Program-made: the position numbers and the translations under genes
Assembly (NCBI GenBank): GCA_030824805.1
Contig: JAPJRC010000081.1
Location: 1 to 8,967 of the forward strand
DNA length: 8,967 bases
DNA from: Micavibrio sp.
GTDB taxonomy: Bacteria > Pseudomonadota > Alphaproteobacteria > Micavibrionales > Micavibrionaceae
Direction: 5' to 3'
The notes under the pieces: model-generated
Told to the model about the DNA's origin: nothing
Databases searched by the model: none
What the model saw: the letters and a program-made list of their open reading frames with translations, nothing else
Part shown: piece after piece, positions 1 through 6,526 of the stretch
Position numbering within the stretch: the stretch's first letter is position 1
Layout of the letters: each line of letters starts with the position of its first letter

Positions 1-642
1 GTGCAGAACTGGTATCCGGGCGATGAAGAAGGCAAGGGCGGTATTTACAATTTTGTGACCAAGCGCGGTATCTGCGAGGGACGCAATTCCAAGATTTCGT
101 GGACGCAGGTTGAAACCGGCTCCGCCATTACGTGGAAATATCCCTCCTGCATCCTGAAAGGTGATAATTCCCAAGGCGAGTTTTATTCCGTTGCGATTAC
201 AAACAATCGTCAGCAGGCCGATACCGGCACGAAGATGATCCATATAGGTTCAAACACGAAATCGCGCATCATTGCGAAAACGATTTCTGCGGGCAAATCC
301 GATTCCACATATCGCGGGCTCGTGCGCATCATGGGCGGTGCGGAAAATGCACGCAACTTTACGCAGTGCGATTCATTGCTTATCGGCGATCAGTGTGGCG
401 CGCACACGGTGCCGTACATCGAAAGCAAGAATAAAACCGCGCGTCTGGAGCACGAAGCCACAACTTCGAAGATTTCAGAAGACCAGGTTTTCTATTGTCA
501 GCAGCGCGGGATTTCCGAAGAAGAAGCGCTTGCGCTTATCGTCAACGGTTTCTGCCGCGAAGTGCTCCAGCACCTGCCGATGGAGTTTGCGGTAGAAGCG
601 CAAAAACTTGTCAGCATTTCGCTTGAGGGGAGCGTCGGATGA
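1..642 (+). CDS. sufB: Fe-S cluster assembly scaffold protein SufB (C-terminal part, 5' end outside window)
   Basis: SufB is the core subunit of the cytoplasmic SufBC2D complex, which receives persulfide sulfur from SufS and builds Fe-S clusters. Only the last 213 residues are here. The window opens inside the gene, so the GTG at base 1 is an internal Val codon of the conserved VQNWYPGDEEGKGGIYNFVTKRG region rather than a start. Family hallmarks follow: NFTQCDSLLIGDQCGAHTVP (fragment residues 119-138) and ARLEHEATTSKI (147-158). Cys123 and His151/Glu152 match E. coli Cys405 and His433/Glu434, and the 29-residue Cys-to-Glu spacing is the same. The C-terminal QQRGISEEEALALIVNGFC segment is the SufC-contact region shared with SufD. 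The stop overlaps the next ATG in an ATGA motif, implying coupled translation. Identification is very secure; only the 5' end is missing. Confidence 0.97.
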   Translation: MQNWYPGDEEGKGGIYNFVTKRGICEGRNSKISWTQVETGSAITWKYPSCILKGDNSQGEFYSVAITNNRQQADTGTKMIHIGSNTKSRIIAKTISAGKSDSTYRGLVRIMGGAENARNFTQCDSLLIGDQCGAHTVPYIESKNKTARLEHEATTSKISEDQVFYCQQRGISEEEALALIVNGFCREVLQHLPMEFAVEAQKLVSISLEGSVG

Positions 643-1022
643 GAGAATTGCCGGAACAAAAATACGCAAGCAACAAGTTCAAATATGTTGATACAGAGTT
701 GCTTGGTGAAAAACAAAACAGCAAGGCATTCCGCGGTGCTGCCTATACGATCGGTATCGCGTTTGTTTTTATTATCTTGTCTCTTGTCCTGCCGACCTTC
801 GAAGACAAGCGCGTTTCGGAGATGATAGAGCTTATCCGCTCGCTTGCTTGGTGGATGATCGGTTACGCCGCCATCGTGGTGTTCGCCTATATCCGCATAC
901 GCAAGAGCATGAAGGTTATCCTCTTTATGCTTAACTGGTTCATGGTGCCGACCATCGGGCTGTGGTTCATACTGCGTGTGATGGATATTTATTCGAACAT
1001 ACCGCCGGAGCTGCAATCATGA
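639..1022 (+). CDS. small three-helix membrane protein of unknown function inside the suf operon
   Basis: This is an unrecognised 127-residue protein. It has a polar, Lys/Glu-rich N-terminus (about residues 1-33), then three hydrophobic segments at about 34-52 (AYTIGIAFVFIILSLVLP region), 69-87 (LAWWMIGYAAIVVFAYIRI) and 92-112 (KVILFMLNWFMVPTIGLWFIL). A short charged loop (EDKRVSEMIELIR) separates the first two. A short polar tail ends the protein. No Cys and no obvious metal-binding cluster are present. The ATG lies in an ATGA overlap with the sufB stop and is preceded by a purine-rich GAGGGGAG about 8 bases upstream, so the start is well supported. Its position between sufB and sufC implies co-expression with the Fe-S machinery. 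A role in bringing the complex or a client to the inner membrane is only a guess. I cannot assign a family. Confidence 0.8.
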   Translation: MRELPEQKYASNKFKYVDTELLGEKQNSKAFRGAAYTIGIAFVFIILSLVLPTFEDKRVSEMIELIRSLAWWMIGYAAIVVFAYIRIRKSMKVILFMLNWFMVPTIGLWFILRVMDIYSNIPPELQS

Positions 1023-1300
1023 TGCTGGAAAAACTCATCGCAAATCTGGATGCACTGATTGCGCTGCACAGGCGCAACGACGATATGTGGGTCGATCATT
1101 TCGAGGCCAGCCGCGACAAGATTTTAAAAGACCCTGCGTTTGGATGTGAATATCTGATCATGGCATGGCACGGCATCGGCGGATACGACGACGAACGTAT
1201 ATTCGAAAATGAAGAGGATGAAGCGCGGCGCAAAGCGATACATCCCGAACTTTATAAAATGGCACTGGAAGTACGAAATGATTCAAATAAAGCAGCTTAA
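1019..1300 (+). CDS. 93-residue soluble protein of unknown function inside the suf operon
   Basis: This is an unrecognised small acidic protein with no signal peptide or membrane segment. An amphipathic helical N-terminus (MMLEKLIANLDALIALHRRN) is followed by DDMWVDHFEASRDKILKDP, a conserved-looking centre AWHGIGGYDDERIF (residues 49-62) and a highly charged segment (ENEEDEARRK, 63-72). It has a single Cys (Cys43). The reading frame stays open further upstream to 962, but the ATG at 1019 is preferred: it overlaps the previous stop as ATGA and has GGAG at 1007-1010 with an 8-base spacer. The ATG at 1022 is an adjacent alternative. Its 3' end overlaps sufC by 23 bases, so it is firmly embedded in the operon. 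Function unknown; an accessory or adaptor role in Fe-S assembly is inferred from position only. Confidence 0.75.
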   Translation: MMLEKLIANLDALIALHRRNDDMWVDHFEASRDKILKDPAFGCEYLIMAWHGIGGYDDERIFENEEDEARRKAIHPELYKMALEVRNDSNKAA

Positions 1301-2027
1301 AGCCGAAATCGACGGCCGCGAAATTCTTAAAGGTCTGGATCTTGAAATCCAGCCGGGCAAGGTGCACGCGATTATGGGCCCTAACGGTGCGGGTAAATCC
1401 ACGCTGTCTTATGTGCTTGCGGGCCGCGAAGATTACGAAGTGACCGGCGGCGACATCACTGTAAACGGCGAAAGCATCATGGAAATGGCGCCCGAAGAAC
1501 GTGCGGCCAAAGGCCTGTTCCTGGCTTTCCAGTACCCTGTCGAAATTCCGGGCGTACAGATGACGACATTCATGAAGACAGCCGTCAATTCCGTGCGCAA
1601 GGCGCGCGGCCAGAGTGAACTGGACGCTATCGACTTTCTGAAGCTGATGAAAACCAAATGCCGCGAGCTTGGTATTTCCGATGAGATGATGAAGCGCGCC
1701 GTGAATGTCGGTTTTTCCGGCGGCGAGAAAAAGCGTAACGAAGTGTTGCAGATGGCGATGCTGGAGCCAACCTTCTGCGTGCTCGATGAAACGGACTCTG
1801 GTCTGGATATCGATGCGTTGAAAATCGTGGCCGATGGCGTGAATGCCATGCGCGGCGGCGAGCGTTCTTTCCTCGTCATCACGCACTATCAGCGTTTGCT
1901 GGATTATATCAAGCCGGATGTGGTTCATGTTCTGGCGAACGGCAAGATCGTGAAAACCGGTGGTCCGGAACTGGCGCTTGAGCTCGAAGAAAAGGGCTAT
2001 GCCGATATATTGGGGGCCGCCGCCTGA
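1278..2027 (+). CDS. sufC: Fe-S cluster assembly ATPase SufC
   Basis: SufC is the ABC-type ATPase of the soluble SufBC2D complex; ATP-driven dimerisation reshapes SufB/SufD during cluster assembly. It is cytoplasmic, not a transporter. At 249 residues it matches the usual length (about 248). Visible motifs: Walker A GPNGAGKST (34-42, Lys40), Q-loop Gln85 in AFQYPVEIPGV, ABC signature FSGGEKKR (146-153), Walker B with catalytic Glu171 in CVLDETDSGLD (167-177), and switch His203 in ITHYQRLL. An open frame extends upstream to an ATG at 1209, but that would add about 23 residues absent from the family. The ATG at 1278 begins the canonical MIQIKQL N-terminus and has GGAAG a few bases upstream. It overlaps the preceding small gene by 23 bases and the next gene by one base (TGATG). 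Confidence 0.97.
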   Translation: MIQIKQLKAEIDGREILKGLDLEIQPGKVHAIMGPNGAGKSTLSYVLAGREDYEVTGGDITVNGESIMEMAPEERAAKGLFLAFQYPVEIPGVQMTTFMKTAVNSVRKARGQSELDAIDFLKLMKTKCRELGISDEMMKRAVNVGFSGGEKKRNEVLQMAMLEPTFCVLDETDSGLDIDALKIVADGVNAMRGGERSFLVITHYQRLLDYIKPDVVHVLANGKIVKTGGPELALELEEKGYADILGAAA

Positions 2028-3049
2028 TGACCCTTCCCATCGACCAGATACCGACGCCGAAATCGGAACGGTGGAAATACACCAACCTACCGCGTGCGTT
2101 GAAAGGGCTTACATTGTCGCCTGCCACATTAGGCTGGTCGGACAATATATCGCTTCTCAATCCCGATGCGCCGGGCAAGGCGCAATATCAGGATACGGCT
2201 TTATGGGACCTAAACACGGCTCATAACAAAGACGTCAAATACATCACAACAGACACGGAAATTGATATTTCCGCAAAAGACGGCGAATGGTTGTCACCGC
2301 GCCTTATCGTCCACGTCAAAGACAATGAACAGCTGACCCTGACGGAACGCCACACTGGCTCCGGTGCGTATTGGAAGAACATGGTTGTCCAGATCGTGAT
2401 CGGCAAGAATGCACGCCTGCGCCATTATCGCGTTCTGGATGAGGCCGATGCCGGCGTTCATTCTACCTTCCTGCACGTAAAAATAGCACGCGATGCCACG
2501 TATGAATCCTTCACACTAGTTGAAGGAATAGGAACGATCCGCAATCAGATCCACGCTGAAATTCACGGAGAGAACGGGCATTGCTGGTTGAATGGCGTAA
2601 ATCTTCTCCGGGGCGCGCAACATGCGGATACGACGATTACCATCGAACATCAGGCGCCGCAATGCACATCCAAACAAACCTTCAAGTCGGTTTTGACAGA
2701 CAAGGCGCATGGCGTTTTCCAAGGCAAGGTGCATGTGCACCAGATAGCGCAGAAGACAGATGGGTATCAGCTATCCAATGCACTCATCCTGTCGCCGGAA
2801 GCGCAGATGGACACAAAGCCTGAGCTGGAAATCTACGCCGACGATGTAAAATGCTCGCATGGTGCGACGACAGGCCGCCTCGATGAAGAGCCTTTGTTCT
2901 ATCTGCGCGCACGCGGTATTCCCGAGAAAAAGGCGCGGGCTTTGCTCATACAATCTTTCTGCGGTCAGGCCGTGGAAGAAATCAGCGATGAGCGCACCAA
3001 AGAAATCATGACGGATAAAATCGAACAATGGCTGCAGACACGAATATAA
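2027..3049 (+). CDS. sufD: Fe-S cluster assembly protein SufD (short form)
   Basis: SufD is a paralogue of SufB that pairs with it in SufBC2D and is needed for iron acquisition and cluster assembly. The protein starts MTLPIDQIPTPKSERWKYTNL, which corresponds to the family motif (P-[TS]-x-x-[DE]-x-W-[KR]-Y-T) normally found after an N-terminal helical region. At 340 residues it is shorter than common SufDs of about 420-440, and the missing part is at the N-terminus. The beta-helix core follows, then the C-terminal CSHGATTGRLDEEPLFYLRA motif, where Cys276/His278 match E. coli Cys358/His360, and RGIPEKKARALLIQSFC, the SufC-binding helices. Its ATG shares one base with the sufC stop, and a G-rich stretch (2012-2016) can serve as ribosome binding site. 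Upstream in-frame extension would run into sufC, so the short N-terminus looks genuine. Confidence 0.93.
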   Translation: MTLPIDQIPTPKSERWKYTNLPRALKGLTLSPATLGWSDNISLLNPDAPGKAQYQDTALWDLNTAHNKDVKYITTDTEIDISAKDGEWLSPRLIVHVKDNEQLTLTERHTGSGAYWKNMVVQIVIGKNARLRHYRVLDEADAGVHSTFLHVKIARDATYESFTLVEGIGTIRNQIHAEIHGENGHCWLNGVNLLRGAQHADTTITIEHQAPQCTSKQTFKSVLTDKAHGVFQGKVHVHQIAQKTDGYQLSNALILSPEAQMDTKPELEIYADDVKCSHGATTGRLDEEPLFYLRARGIPEKKARALLIQSFCGQAVEEISDERTKEIMTDKIEQWLQTRI

Positions 3050-4260
3050 GCTATTGCCGCGATGATTTTCCGGTACTCTCGGAAAGTGTGAACGGCAAGC
3101 CTGTGGCGTTTCTGGATACGGCCTCAAGCGCACAGAAGCCGCTCGCCGTCATCGAGAAGATGCGCGAGGCAATGAGCTTCCATTACGCGAACATCCATCG
3201 CGGCCTGTATCACTTCAGCCAGGTGACGACGCAGGAATATGAGGCGGTGCGCGGCAAGGTGGCCGATTTCATCAATGCCTATAACCAGAATGAAGTCATA
3301 TTCACGCGTAATACGACCGAGGCTATAAACCTCGTGGTGCAATGCTGGGGCGGTGCAAACCTCAAATCCGGCGATGAAATAATCCTGACCGGTATGGAAC
3401 ATCACGCCAACATCGTTCCGTGGCAGTTGCTGCAGGACCGCATCGGCTTTACCATTAAAGTTATTCCTGTCTTGCAGAACGGAACGCTTGATCTCGAAGC
3501 ATTTGAAAAATTGCTATCGGATAAAACAAAACTGGTTTCAATTGTGCACGCATCCAATGCATTGGGCACGATCAACCCCGTCGAACAAATCGTGCGCACG
3601 GCAAAAGCGTACAGCGCAGATATTAAAGTTCTCGTTGACGGATCGCAAAGCGTGGTTCACGGGACGGTTGATGTGCAGGCCATTGGCTGCGATTTCTTTG
3701 CTTTCACAGGGCACAAACTTTATGGACCAACAGGCTCTGGGGTTTTATGGGGCCGTGAAGATATTCTTAATGCCATGCCGCCATACCAGGGCGGCGGCGA
3801 TATGATCGAAAACGTATCTTTCGGCGGCACGACATACAAAGCCGCTCCCGCGAGATTCGAAGCCGGAACGCCGGCGTTCGTAGAGATTATCGGTTTGGGC
3901 GCGGCTATAGATTATGTGCGCACAATTGGCCGCGAGAATATCCGCGCGCATGAGAAATCCATGCTGGACTACATGAGCCGTGAACTGGCCCAGATCGACG
4001 GGCTTAGCTTTTACGGCGCTGCGCAGAATAAGGTAGGCATTGTGTCTTTTACAGCCGGTTGGGCGCAGACTTCAGACATCGCGATGATCCTCGATAAAAC
4101 AGGCGTTGCCGTGCGCACGGGGCATCATTGCTGTATGCCGCTCATGGACACGCTCGGCGTTTCAGGAACGGTGCGCGCGTCCATTGGACTTTACACAAAC
4201 CAGAACGATATTGATTCACTGGTAAAGGGCCTTAAGAAGGCCAAGGAATTGCTGTCATGA
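3028..4260 (+). CDS. sufS: cysteine desulfurase SufS (group II)
   Basis: SufS is a PLP-dependent enzyme converting L-cysteine to L-alanine while leaving a persulfide on its active-site Cys, the sulfur source for SufBCD. At 410 residues it is full length. The N-terminus DDFPVLSESVNGKPVAFLD matches the family. His125/126 in the MEHHANIVPWQ motif stack on PLP, Asp204 and Gln207 in VDGSQSV hold the cofactor, and Lys230 in FTGHKLYGPTG forms the Schiff base. The catalytic Cys is Cys368 in RTGHHCCMPLM, aligned with E. coli Cys364. The following residue is a second Cys, where E. coli has Ala. The start overlaps sufD by 22 bases and has only a weak ribosome binding site (GGAT, about 12 bases away), so it probably depends on translation of sufD. 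No SufE or SufU gene is adjacent. Confidence 0.96.
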   Translation: MAADTNISYCRDDFPVLSESVNGKPVAFLDTASSAQKPLAVIEKMREAMSFHYANIHRGLYHFSQVTTQEYEAVRGKVADFINAYNQNEVIFTRNTTEAINLVVQCWGGANLKSGDEIILTGMEHHANIVPWQLLQDRIGFTIKVIPVLQNGTLDLEAFEKLLSDKTKLVSIVHASNALGTINPVEQIVRTAKAYSADIKVLVDGSQSVVHGTVDVQAIGCDFFAFTGHKLYGPTGSGVLWGREDILNAMPPYQGGGDMIENVSFGGTTYKAAPARFEAGTPAFVEIIGLGAAIDYVRTIGRENIRAHEKSMLDYMSRELAQIDGLSFYGAAQNKVGIVSFTAGWAQTSDIAMILDKTGVAVRTGHHCCMPLMDTLGVSGTVRASIGLYTNQNDIDSLVKGLKKAKELLS

Positions 4261-4679
4261 CAAAGTTTGAACATGTTGCTGACGAAGAAATGGTGAAAAA
4301 CGCCGTCGGCGACGATTTCGATGAGATGGCCGAGCCGCCGGAAGTGGAAATTTCCGATCATCCGATCGCGCGCGCGGCAAAGGATGCACTTAAGAAGGTG
4401 TTCGACCCGGAAATACCCGTGAACATTTACGAGCTAGGTCTCATCTATAAAATCGATGTCCAGCCAACTGATGAGGAAGGCAAAGTGGATGTCTATGTCG
4501 AAATGACTCTGACATCGCCCGCGTGCCCGGTTGCACAGGAAATGCCTGTGTGGGTGCAAGGTGCAATTTTCCCGATCGAAGGCGTACGCAATGTCGATGT
4601 CGACATCGTGTGGGACCCGTCATGGGATCCGTCTAAAATGGCAGAGACCGCCAAGCTGCAACTGAACATGTTCGTGTAG
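4257..4679 (+). CDS. sufT: SufT-like Fe-S assembly factor (DUF59/MIP18 domain)
   Basis: This is a 140-residue cytoplasmic protein of the DUF59/MIP18 family, which in suf operons is called SufT and helps mature Fe-S proteins. The first about 36 residues are acidic and low in conservation (MTKFEHVADEEMVKNAVGDD onwards). The domain then begins with AKDALKKVFDPEIPVNIYELGLIY (41-64), including the signature DPEIPVNIYELGL, and continues to MTLTSPACPVAQEMP (83-97), whose Cys90 is the conserved family cysteine. The end DIVWDPSWDPSKMAETAKLQL (116-136) is the usual C-terminal signature. The ATG overlaps the sufS stop as ATGA, with AAGGA at 4243-4247 nine bases upstream. Compared with minimal DUF59 proteins of about 100 residues, it carries an N-terminal extension, as many SufTs do. 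Confidence 0.93.
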   Translation: MTKFEHVADEEMVKNAVGDDFDEMAEPPEVEISDHPIARAAKDALKKVFDPEIPVNIYELGLIYKIDVQPTDEEGKVDVYVEMTLTSPACPVAQEMPVWVQGAIFPIEGVRNVDVDIVWDPSWDPSKMAETAKLQLNMFV

Positions 4680-4691
4680 AGGCAAATAGAA

Positions 4692-5030
4692 ATGCAACAA
4701 CCGATCCGCATCACCGACGAAGCCGCAAAGGCCATCATCGAAAAAACGCAAGCCGCAGAAGGCGCAAAAGGTCTGCGCCTGAGCATCAAAAATACGGGCT
4801 GTTCCGGTTATGCCTACAAGATGGAACACGCGATGAGCGAAGACCTTGAAGCAGACGATAAAATCGAGCAGGGCGGTGCCATCCTCTACATCCCGAAGAT
4901 CAACAGCTGGATGTTGTTTGGCATGGAGATTGGCTATGCCGAGGATTTCATGGGCGCGGGCTTTACATTCAAAAACCCGAATGAAACAGGCCGTTGCGGC
5001 TGCGGCGAAAGCTTTTCCATCGATCGCTAA
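4692..5030 (+). CDS. sufA: A-type Fe-S cluster carrier SufA/IscA family
   Basis: A-type carriers accept Fe-S clusters from SufBCD and hand them to target apoproteins in the cytoplasm. This 112-residue protein has the three invariant cysteines: Cys37 in IKNTGCSGYAYKM and Cys102/Cys104 in GRCGCGESF near the C-terminus. The start IRITDEAAKAI is typical. SufA is chosen over IscA or ErpA because of its place at the end of a suf operon; the domain alone cannot separate them. It starts 12 bases after sufT, with AGAGG about 9 bases before the ATG. It is the last gene of the operon; a hairpin lies about 70 bases after its stop. The stretch 5031-5099 contains no other feature I can support. Confidence 0.94.
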   Translation: MQQPIRITDEAAKAIIEKTQAAEGAKGLRLSIKNTGCSGYAYKMEHAMSEDLEADDKIEQGGAILYIPKINSWMLFGMEIGYAEDFMGAGFTFKNPNETGRCGCGESFSIDR

Positions 5031-5099
5031 AGCTTAATGTTGGTCAACCTGTCTAGTTCGTTCCGCGTCTTTCTAATTGCACTGTAATTTCCGGAACAT

Positions 5100-5131
5100 A
5101 AAAAAGGGCCTCTCGCGAGGCCCTTGAATTC
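5100..5131. terminator. intrinsic terminator, probably bidirectional
   Basis: A perfect GGGCCTC / GAGGCCC stem (5106-5112 with 5117-5123) with a TCGC loop is flanked by six A on the left (5100-5105) and TTgaattcTTTaTTT on the right. Read on the - strand, the stem is followed by an unbroken run of six T, a strong terminator for the 48-residue gene ending at 5149. Read on the + strand the T tract is broken but may still end suf transcription. It sits between the convergent ends of the two operons, as expected for a shared terminator. Confidence 0.85.
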
Positions 5132-5148
5132 TTTATTTCGCTAGCGGA

Positions 5149-5295
5149 TTAGAGGCCAGCGCGGGGAGCTACGGAAGGAGCAGCTACATCGAAGCTGTTC
5201 AGGAAATCCAGCGTTTTATCATTCGTCGGTGCGGCTGGCGCTACCATGGACGGGTGAACTGCTGCTGCTGCAAAAGAACCAATATCTGCGATCAT
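5149..5295 (-). CDS. 48-residue Ala/Pro-rich small protein, unknown function
   Basis: This is a predicted 48-residue peptide with no recognised family. It begins MIADIGSFAAAAVHPSMVAP, continues with a short polar stretch (TNDKTLDFLNSF, about residues 25-36) and ends VAAPSVAPRAGL. PSMVAPAAP and PSVAPRAG form a loose internal repeat. It has no Cys and no long hydrophobic helix, so neither a disulfide peptide nor a classical membrane peptide. The frame remains open upstream to 5391, but the ATG at 5295 is strongly favoured: it lies one base after the stop of the 194-residue gene and has GAGGGAG with an 8-base spacer. A strong terminator follows its stop. Position, ribosome binding site and terminator together support real translation; function is unknown. 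Confidence 0.62.
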   Translation of the reverse strand: MIADIGSFAAAAVHPSMVAPAAPTNDKTLDFLNSFDVAAPSVAPRAGL

Positions 5296-5296
5296 A

Positions 5297-5881
5297 TTAA
5301 CGTCTCCCTCTTGTTGCATCATAAGCCGATGCGTACTGCTCATAAAGCTCATCTCTAGACTTTCCATCGATGTATGCTTTATAGACACCACTTAACCCCA
5401 TTTCTGTCATCGAGTCAAGCAAATCTTGAAAATATTCAGTGTTGGTTAATTCTTTCACAACTTTGCAGGTTTCCGTGATGGAATCCAGGTTCCGGCCGTG
5501 GATGAAACTGGCATAAGCCATGATGTCCTTGCGCGGATCCGGGGTGCGGAAGCCTGCCAATTCCTGTGCGGCTTCATTTAAAGCTTTGATATAATTGAGA
5601 ATAAACGTGCCTGTGGCCTTGGACATGTTGCCCGGGGCCTGCATATATATGGTCATGAGTTCCGGGGTAAAGCCGGACTGGCCCGTGCCTTTGATAACCT
5701 GTACAGGGACTTTTTTCAGGTCCACCAGCTTCAGATGCTTACGGCCGAGTTCCGATTCTTTGATGACTTCATAGGCCGATTCGAGCAGTTCCTTGGCGTG
5801 CGGGTGGCCATAGCCGATCTGGCTACCTTTTGTTTTACTGCCGAATGCGCCGCCGAGGGCCGATGTTTCTTTTTCGGTCAT
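5297..5881 (-). CDS. uncharacterised 194-residue protein, distantly metallopeptidase-like at best
   Basis: I do not recognise this protein with confidence. It is soluble, with no signal peptide or membrane segment. After a Gly/Ser/Lys-rich start (TSALGGAFGSKTKGS) comes a helical stretch HAKELLESAYEVIKESELG (28-46), a probable strand VPVQVIKGTG, then ELMTIYMQAPGNM and a helix FILNYIKALNEAAQELAGF (93-111). The C-terminal third is mostly helical (about 119-194). The order of strand, 'TIYMQAP' edge and helix loosely recalls small putative zinc peptidases (DUF6782-like), but the HExxH motif is absent: NEAAQ (102-106) sits where it would be. If the resemblance is real, it would be an inactive relative. 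The start has AGGAG five bases upstream, and this site overlaps the TAG stop of the preceding gene, indicating coupled translation. Confidence 0.8.
   Translation of the reverse strand: MTEKETSALGGAFGSKTKGSQIGYGHPHAKELLESAYEVIKESELGRKHLKLVDLKKVPVQVIKGTGQSGFTPELMTIYMQAPGNMSKATGTFILNYIKALNEAAQELAGFRTPDPRKDIMAYASFIHGRNLDSITETCKVVKELTNTEYFQDLLDSMTEMGLSGVYKAYIDGKSRDELYEQYASAYDATRGRR
5304..5310 (-). promoter_or_regulatory. strong ribosome binding site of the 48-residue gene
   Basis: On the - strand the bases read GAGGGAG, followed by an 8-base spacer and ATG at 5295. The site lies inside the last codons of the 194-residue gene, so ribosomes finishing that gene could reinitiate here. It decides the start of the small gene against longer in-frame alternatives up to 5391. 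Confidence 0.65.
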
Positions 5882-5889
5882 ATGAACTC

Positions 5890-6498
5890 CTAGGCCATTA
5901 TCCCCGATATCGCGGAATGTGCAACCGCATTCACGATCATCTTCCGGTCGATAATGGACACGCGGCCAGAGGCCGTAACTTCGATGGTGGCGCGGATCAA
6001 AAGTCCGTCGGCGTAAAGGTCTGCCTCGACCGTGTGCTTGTCATAGCCCGCATCGTATGAAACGACGGCGGTCTTATGATTGCGGATAACAGAATCGGCG
6101 CTGTCCATATCAAGGGAATCCAGCAGCGGATTGTCGTTCGGGTTGAGAATCAGGGCCATTTCTTCTTCCTCGAAAGCTACATGCGAGAAAAAGAATTCCA
6201 GGTAGTCGAGTACAGTGCGTTCGTTCAATTCGAACGATGATTTGTCGTTGGTCGCGTAGATCGGCAGCTCCGTTCCGTCCAGATACTGGAAGTGCGTGCC
6301 ATCGCCCAGATATTCGAATGTGAAGGATGGCAGGGAGGCGAAATTGGTAAGTTTGAACAGGCTGATGGTTTCATAAAACGAGAGGCGCGCTTTTTTGACC
6401 TCACTCGTCGTCAACGAAAAGAGGCCTGCCTCGCCAGCGGATCTCACGCTTTCGATGATTTTTATGGTGTTGTCGCGGTCCAGCCGTTGCCAGTTCAT
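5890..6498 (-). CDS. uncharacterised 202-residue protein, first gene of a three-gene operon
   Basis: Unrecognised and apparently cytoplasmic (no signal peptide or membrane helix). It begins MNWQRLDRDNTIKIIESVRS. The middle contains SFTFEYLGDGTHFQYLDGTELP (about 58-79), likely beta strands, then a helical stretch TVLDYLEFFFSHVAFEEEEM (95-114) with a run of four Glu. The last about 60 residues alternate hydrophobic and polar positions (AVVSYDAGYDKHTVEADLY, LLIRATIEVTASGRVSIID), suggesting a beta sheet. There are no Cys and no obvious catalytic motif. The ATG at 6498 has a weak upstream AAGGG and lies about 20 bases after a likely transcription start. The next gene follows after 8 bases, with its ribosome binding site overlapping this stop. 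Function unknown; operon partners suggest a shared role with the 194- and 48-residue products. Confidence 0.82.
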   Translation of the reverse strand: MNWQRLDRDNTIKIIESVRSAGEAGLFSLTTSEVKKARLSFYETISLFKLTNFASLPSFTFEYLGDGTHFQYLDGTELPIYATNDKSSFELNERTVLDYLEFFFSHVAFEEEEMALILNPNDNPLLDSLDMDSADSVIRNHKTAVVSYDAGYDKHTVEADLYADGLLIRATIEVTASGRVSIIDRKMIVNAVAHSAISGIMA

Positions 6499-6526
6499 AG
6501 GGGCCCTTCACAGGTAAACTGGATAC

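Noticed and set aside
1..3. GTG at the first base as a start codon for SufB
   Set aside because: The following residues are the middle of the SufB family; the gene continues beyond the left edge.
498..1016. Antisense open frame of 172 codons on the - strand
   Set aside because: It lies opposite sufB and the membrane-protein gene, is His/Arg-rich and low in plausible structure, and has no supported start.
1209..1277. N-terminal extension of SufC from an upstream ATG
   Set aside because: The extra 23 residues are not part of the family, and the ATG at 1278 has its own ribosome binding site.
1158..1928. Antisense open frame of 256 codons opposite sufC
   Set aside because: It has a typical shadow composition (His, Arg, Phe-rich) and mirrors the codon pattern of the securely identified sufC.
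2771..3133. Antisense open frame of 120 codons across the sufD/sufS junction
   Set aside because: It lies opposite two well-identified genes and has no domain or ribosome binding site.
5296..5391. Longer start for the 48-residue protein
   Set aside because: It would overlap the 194-residue gene deeply, while the ATG at 5295 has an excellent ribosome binding site right after the stop.
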